DNA of 8,822 bases from Clostridiales bacterium (lineage in GTDB: Bacteria > Bacillota > Clostridia > Christensenellales > Borkfalkiaceae), in NCBI GenBank assembly GCA_003503945.1, contig DOCD01000158.1:2419-11240 (forward strand), in the 5' to 3' direction. Both the position numbers and the translations under genes were made by a program. The notes below the pieces were generated by a model. The model did not search any database. It was not told the DNA's origin and saw only the letters and a program-made list of their open reading frames with translations. This document shows positions 6,078 through 8,822 of the stretch, piece after piece. Position 1 is the first letter of the stretch. Every line of letters begins with the position of its first letter.

Positions 6078-6193
6078 CCTCATCAGTCACTCGCGCTTGC
6101 TCGTGACAGCTTCCCCAAAGGGGAAGCCCGACGCTAATGCAGCCTTCCCCACAGGGGAAGGTGTCCGCGCCGTGCAGGCGCGGACTGATGAGG
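6078..6193 (+). mobile_element. 116-bp palindromic MITE-like repeat
   Basis: The ends CCTCATCAGTC (6078-6088) and GACTGATGAGG (6183-6193) are a perfect 11-bp terminal inverted repeat. Inside are four hairpins: GTCAC/GTGAC (6086-6090/6103-6107), GCTTCCCC/GGGGAAGC with loop AAA (6109-6127), CCTTCCCC/GGGGAAGG with loop ACA (6143-6161), and TCCGCGCC/GGCGCGGA (6164-6171/6177-6184). It begins on the base after the stop codon of the preceding gene and encodes nothing. From memory, elements with these ends and CTTCCCC hairpins are abundant in gut Clostridia genomes; I cannot check copy number here. No clear target-site duplication is visible. In RNA it would fold strongly and could limit readthrough or protect the 3' end of the upstream mRNA. 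Confidence 0.82.
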
Positions 6194-6227
6194 AGAGATA
6201 CGAAAGCATTTAATATATTGAATAATT

Positions 6228-6983
6228 ATGATTGACAAATGGGAAGTACAGATACCCGAGCTTTCGGGCGATAAAAAGCGTTGGGCTTACGTCTATTTGC
6301 CCGACGATTACGATTTCGACGAGGACAGGCGTTATCCCGTAATGTATATGTTCGACGGGCACAATCTGTTTTCGGACGACGAGGCGACCTTCGGCAGAAG
6401 CTGGCGGCTCGCCGATTATCTCGATAAAAACAACGTTCCGCTTATAATCGCGGCGGTTGAGTGCAACCACGAGGGCAACAGACGGCTGTCCGAATATTCC
6501 CCCGTGAATTTCACCTTTAAAAACGGCGAAAAAATCCGCGGAGCGGGCAAAAAATATATGGACTGGCTTACGGGGACGTTCAAGCCGTACATAGATAAAA
6601 ATCTGCGTACCCTGCCCGACAGAGAAAATACGGCGATAGGCGGCAGTTCGATGGGCGGGCTTATGACGCTGTACGCGCTGGCAAAATACAACAAATATTT
6701 TTCGCGCGGGGCGGCGCTTTCGCCCAGCCTCTGGGCTTGCGGCGGCGTGCCTAAATTTTTAAATAACGCAACAATAAAAAACGGCAGCATAATATATATG
6801 GATTATGGCAGTAAAGAATTCAAAAACCACGACGGACAGAAAAATGTGTTTGCGCAAACGTCCGCGCTTTTAATAGAAGAGGGCGTTGCTGTCACCGCAA
6901 GGGTTGTACCCGACGGCACTCATTCGGAAGCCAGCTGGGAAAAGCAAATTCCATTGTTTTTAGAAGTGCTTTTCGGGCAGTAA
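6228..6983 (+). CDS. Esterase D/Fes-type alpha/beta hydrolase (PF00756-like)
   Basis: 251 residues. The N-terminus RRYPVMYMFDGHNLF (34-48) is the strand and oxyanion region typical of the putative-esterase family (enterochelin esterase, esterase D, feruloyl esterase-like). The nucleophile elbow is GGSSMGG (138-144) with Ser141, followed by FSRGAALSPSLW (158-169), also characteristic; GTHSEASW (230-237) supplies catalytic His232; Asp192 or Glu197 in MDYGSKE is the probable acid. Family substrates include catecholate siderophore esters, formylglutathione and sugar-linked acyl esters. No signal peptide is seen, so it should be intracellular. There is no ribosome site at normal distance before ATG 6228; the frame closes upstream at 6219 (TGA), so no earlier start exists. 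A GAGGAG string at the end of the repeat element is too far away (about 32 nt). Confidence 0.88.
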   Translation: MIDKWEVQIPELSGDKKRWAYVYLPDDYDFDEDRRYPVMYMFDGHNLFSDDEATFGRSWRLADYLDKNNVPLIIAAVECNHEGNRRLSEYSPVNFTFKNGEKIRGAGKKYMDWLTGTFKPYIDKNLRTLPDRENTAIGGSSMGGLMTLYALAKYNKYFSRGAALSPSLWACGGVPKFLNNATIKNGSIIYMDYGSKEFKNHDGQKNVFAQTSALLIEEGVAVTARVVPDGTHSEASWEKQIPLFLEVLFGQ

Positions 6984-7031
6984 CGGCTTATTGCGCGCGC
7001 ATCATTCAAAATGACAATAAGGAGATTTTGT

Positions 7032-8222
7032 ATGAAAAATTTTATTTTTATTTCACCGAACTTCCCCGAAAACTACTGGAAGTTCTGCAAACAGTTACAG
7101 TATAACGGTTTTAACGTGCTGTGCATAGGCGATTGCCCTTACGAACAGCTTAAAGACGAGGTCTGGGGCTCGCTTAAAGAGTACTACTGGGTGCGCAGCC
7201 TCGAAAACTACGACGAGGTTTACCGCGCCGTCGCTTTCTTTATTTTCAAGTACGGCAAAATCGATTTCCTCGAAAGCAACAACGAGTACTGGTTGGAGCG
7301 CGACGCAATGCTGCGCACGGCTTTCAACATAAAGTCGGGCTTTATGCAAAAGGATATCAAAAAAATCAAATTCAAGTCGCAGATGAAGAAGTATTACGCA
7401 AAGGCGGGCGTAAAAACGGCAAGATACTGCCTCGTCAAAACGCTTTCGGGCTGCAAAAAATTCATTGACGAAGTGGGCTACCCCGTAATCGTCAAGCCCG
7501 ACAATGGGGTCGGCGCGAACGACACGCGCAAAATTGCGAACGATAAACAGCTTGAAAAATTCTTCGAAGAAAAGCAACCCGTGCAGTACATAATGGAGGA
7601 GTTCATTTTCGGCGAAGTAAACTCGTACGACGCGATAATAGACGGCGAGGGCAAACCCGTTTTCGAAACGGGCAACGTGACGCCATGCTCGCTTATGGAC
7701 GTAGTCAACGAAAACGGCGACAGCATGTTCTATATCGCAAATCAGCTTTCGGAGGACGTGCGCAAAGCGGGGCGCGATACGGCTAAGGCGTTCGGGGTTA
7801 AAAACCGCTTCATACATTTTGAGTTTTTCCGCCTTACCCGCAACCAGCCCATAGGCAAAAAGGGCGAGGTCGTCGCGCTCGAAGTGAATATGCGCCCGAG
7901 CGGCGGCATTTCGCCCGATATGATGAACTACGCGAACAGTATCGACGTGTATAAAATCTGGGCGGACATTATGGCTTTCGGTCAGACCGAGCTTACCTGC
8001 GGCGAAAAATTTTTCTGCGCGTTTGCGGGCAGGCGCGACGAAAAGGTGTATTACTATTCCGAGCAGGAAATTTTGGGTAAGTACGCCCAAAACATGCGCA
8101 TAGTGGATAAGGTGCCTTACGCTTTAAGCGGCGCGATGGGCAACAGAATGTTCGTCGCCGTATTCAAAACTAAGGAAGCCCTCGACGAATTTTATTCCGA
8201 AATCTTTAAAACCATAAGCTGA
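7032..8222 (+). CDS. ATP-grasp domain protein (carboxylate-amine ligase-like)
   Basis: 396 residues. An N-terminal pre-ATP-grasp alpha/beta domain (ISPNFPENYWKFCKQL, then NVLCIGD) is followed by the ATP-grasp fold: GYPVIVKPDNGVGAND (149-164) with nucleotide-binding Lys155, YIMEEFIFGE (186-195) with the adenine-hinge acids, HFEFF (262-266) with Glu264, and VALEVNMRPSGG (281-292) with metal ligands Glu284 and Asn286 and conserved Arg288. Such enzymes activate a carboxylate with ATP to an acyl phosphate and join it to an amine or thiol, as in carbamoyl-phosphate synthase-like and L-amino-acid ligases (for example BL00235); the partners here are unknown. The start at 7032 is chosen over an in-frame ATG at 7011 because AAGGAG (7019-7024) sits 7 nt before it and the shorter N-terminus fits the fold. 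DUF1349 follows 3 nt after the stop. Confidence 0.88.
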   Translation: MKNFIFISPNFPENYWKFCKQLQYNGFNVLCIGDCPYEQLKDEVWGSLKEYYWVRSLENYDEVYRAVAFFIFKYGKIDFLESNNEYWLERDAMLRTAFNIKSGFMQKDIKKIKFKSQMKKYYAKAGVKTARYCLVKTLSGCKKFIDEVGYPVIVKPDNGVGANDTRKIANDKQLEKFFEEKQPVQYIMEEFIFGEVNSYDAIIDGEGKPVFETGNVTPCSLMDVVNENGDSMFYIANQLSEDVRKAGRDTAKAFGVKNRFIHFEFFRLTRNQPIGKKGEVVALEVNMRPSGGISPDMMNYANSIDVYKIWADIMAFGQTELTCGEKFFCAFAGRRDEKVYYYSEQEILGKYAQNMRIVDKVPYALSGAMGNRMFVAVFKTKEALDEFYSEIFKTIS

Positions 8223-8225
8223 ATT

Positions 8226-8810
8226 ATGTTTAACGTAAATGAAATGCAGTGGACTCGTCTGCCCGAAAAATACGATATAACTGCGGATAAAATAGTTATA
8301 ATAACAAAGCCGAATACAGATTTGTGGCAGAGAACTTATTACGGTTTTTGCAACGACAACGCGCCCGTATTGCAGGCGGAAACGGAAGAGCAATATTTTT
8401 CGTTTACCGTCAGAACACAGTTTAAAAGTAAAAGGCGGTTCGACCAGTGCGGGGTGGTAATCTACCTTGACGGCGAAAACTGGCTGAAAGCTTCCTGCGA
8501 GTACGAAAACGAAAAATTTCAGCGTCTGGGCAGCGTAGTTACGAACGGCGGTTTTTCCGATTGGGCTACTACCGATATCGGCGCCGACGTGAATACTGTA
8601 TGGTACAGACTGAGCAGACGGCAATCCGATTATTGCGTGGAGTGTTCGTTTGACGGCGAAAATTACAAGCAGATGCGCATATGCCACTTGCAGGCAGGCG
8701 CGGGAAAGATAAAATTCGGTATTTACGCCTGTTCGCCCGAGCAGTCGTCATTTGAGGCGGTGTTTACGGAAATGCGGTTTACCGAGTGCAAATGGAAAAA
8801 ACACGAATAA
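8226..8810 (+). CDS. DUF1349 family protein (concanavalin A-like jelly roll)
   Basis: 194 residues, the normal size for stand-alone DUF1349 proteins. Family landmarks are visible in order: TDLWQRTYYG (31-40), FDQCGVVIYLDGENWLKASCEYE (72-94; the usual DQaGl.v..d..nWvK...E pattern), VVTNGGFSDW (104-113), WYRLSRRQSDY (126-136), SFDGENYKQMR (141-151) and FGIYACSP (164-171). The fold is a lectin-like beta-sandwich; the yeast relative was linked to enolase regulation, but no bacterial function is established. No signal peptide, so cytoplasmic. The ATG follows the ATP-grasp stop by 3 nt without its own good ribosome site, which suggests translational coupling and a shared role. The window ends 12 nt after its TAA, with no terminator seen. 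Confidence 0.93.
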   Translation: MFNVNEMQWTRLPEKYDITADKIVIITKPNTDLWQRTYYGFCNDNAPVLQAETEEQYFSFTVRTQFKSKRRFDQCGVVIYLDGENWLKASCEYENEKFQRLGSVVTNGGFSDWATTDIGADVNTVWYRLSRRQSDYCVECSFDGENYKQMRICHLQAGAGKIKFGIYACSPEQSSFEAVFTEMRFTECKWKKHE

Positions 8811-8822
8811 TTATCCGCGGCG

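Noticed and set aside
6109..6161. Two near-identical CTTCCCC hairpins as a minimal CRISPR array
   Set aside because: Only two units of ~19 nt with different outer bases, inside an element with its own terminal inverted repeats, and no cas genes.
6988..7020. TTATTG/CAATAA with inner TCAT/ATGA as a regulatory hairpin before the ATP-grasp gene
   Set aside because: Requires an 8-nt bulge and rests on short A/T-rich arms; likely chance.
7011..7031. Upstream in-frame ATG for the ATP-grasp gene
   Set aside because: No ribosome site precedes it, and the AAGGAG lies downstream of it, correctly spaced for ATG 7032.
7095..8090. Long open frame of 331 codons on the minus strand
   Set aside because: It lies fully antisense to the ATP-grasp gene, which has clear family motifs and a ribosome site. 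The translated minus-strand protein shows no recognisable domain; it is a by-product of codon use.
8124..8687. 187-codon open frame on the minus strand
   Set aside because: Antisense to the DUF1349 gene and the end of the ATP-grasp gene, with no family resemblance and no plausible ribosome site.

Overview
The window reads as chromosomal DNA from an anaerobic Firmicute of class Clostridia. The signs are strong AAGGAG-type ribosome sites 6-10 nt before several starts, tightly packed co-directional genes, a clostridial-type hpt, a DUF378 membrane protein, and a short CTCATCAG/CTGATGAG-bounded palindromic element that I recall as widespread in gut Clostridia. A more exact placement (for example Christensenellales) is only an impression. 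All supported genes lie on the + strand; I see no tRNA, rRNA, CRISPR array, transposase or phage gene.

Left block (1-2549): the 3' part of a predicted beta-propeller (TolB/PD40-like) protein, a MIF-type tautomerase, hypoxanthine phosphoribosyltransferase (hpt) and a two-helix DUF378 membrane protein. Gaps are 68-79 nt, and two of them contain RNA hairpins, one enclosing the DUF378 start codon. A strong intrinsic terminator at 2519-2549 closes the block.

Middle (2550-2988): a 439-nt gap without a credible gene. It starts with a near-consensus promoter (TTGCAA, 17 nt, TATAAT with extended TG) whose -10 box sits inside a 7-9-7 dyad. A highly structured ~340-bp segment follows: four consecutive hairpins, a possible branched structure with a competing local hairpin, and a perfect 17-bp stem ending just before the next start codon. 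Arms of this segment are related as inverted and direct repeats, so it is either an inserted palindromic element or a structured leader RNA, or both.

Right block (2989-8810): SGNH/GDSL esterase, ketopantoate-reductase-family oxidoreductase (4-nt overlap), monoacylglycerol-lipase-like alpha/beta hydrolase (3-nt gap), a 116-bp palindromic MITE-like element directly after that stop codon, then an esterase-D-like hydrolase, an ATP-grasp ligase and a DUF1349 lectin-fold protein (3-nt gap). This could be one transcription unit from the promoter at about 2600, or two units split by the palindromic element. The chemistry (three Ser hydrolases, one NAD(P)H reductase, one ATP-dependent ligase, one jelly-roll protein) suggests small-molecule ester/amide or glycan-derivative metabolism inside the cell, since none of these proteins shows a signal peptide. 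The substrate cannot be read from the sequence. Nothing here is clearly a new system; the structured leader and the esterase/ATP-grasp/DUF1349 trio are the best candidates for follow-up.
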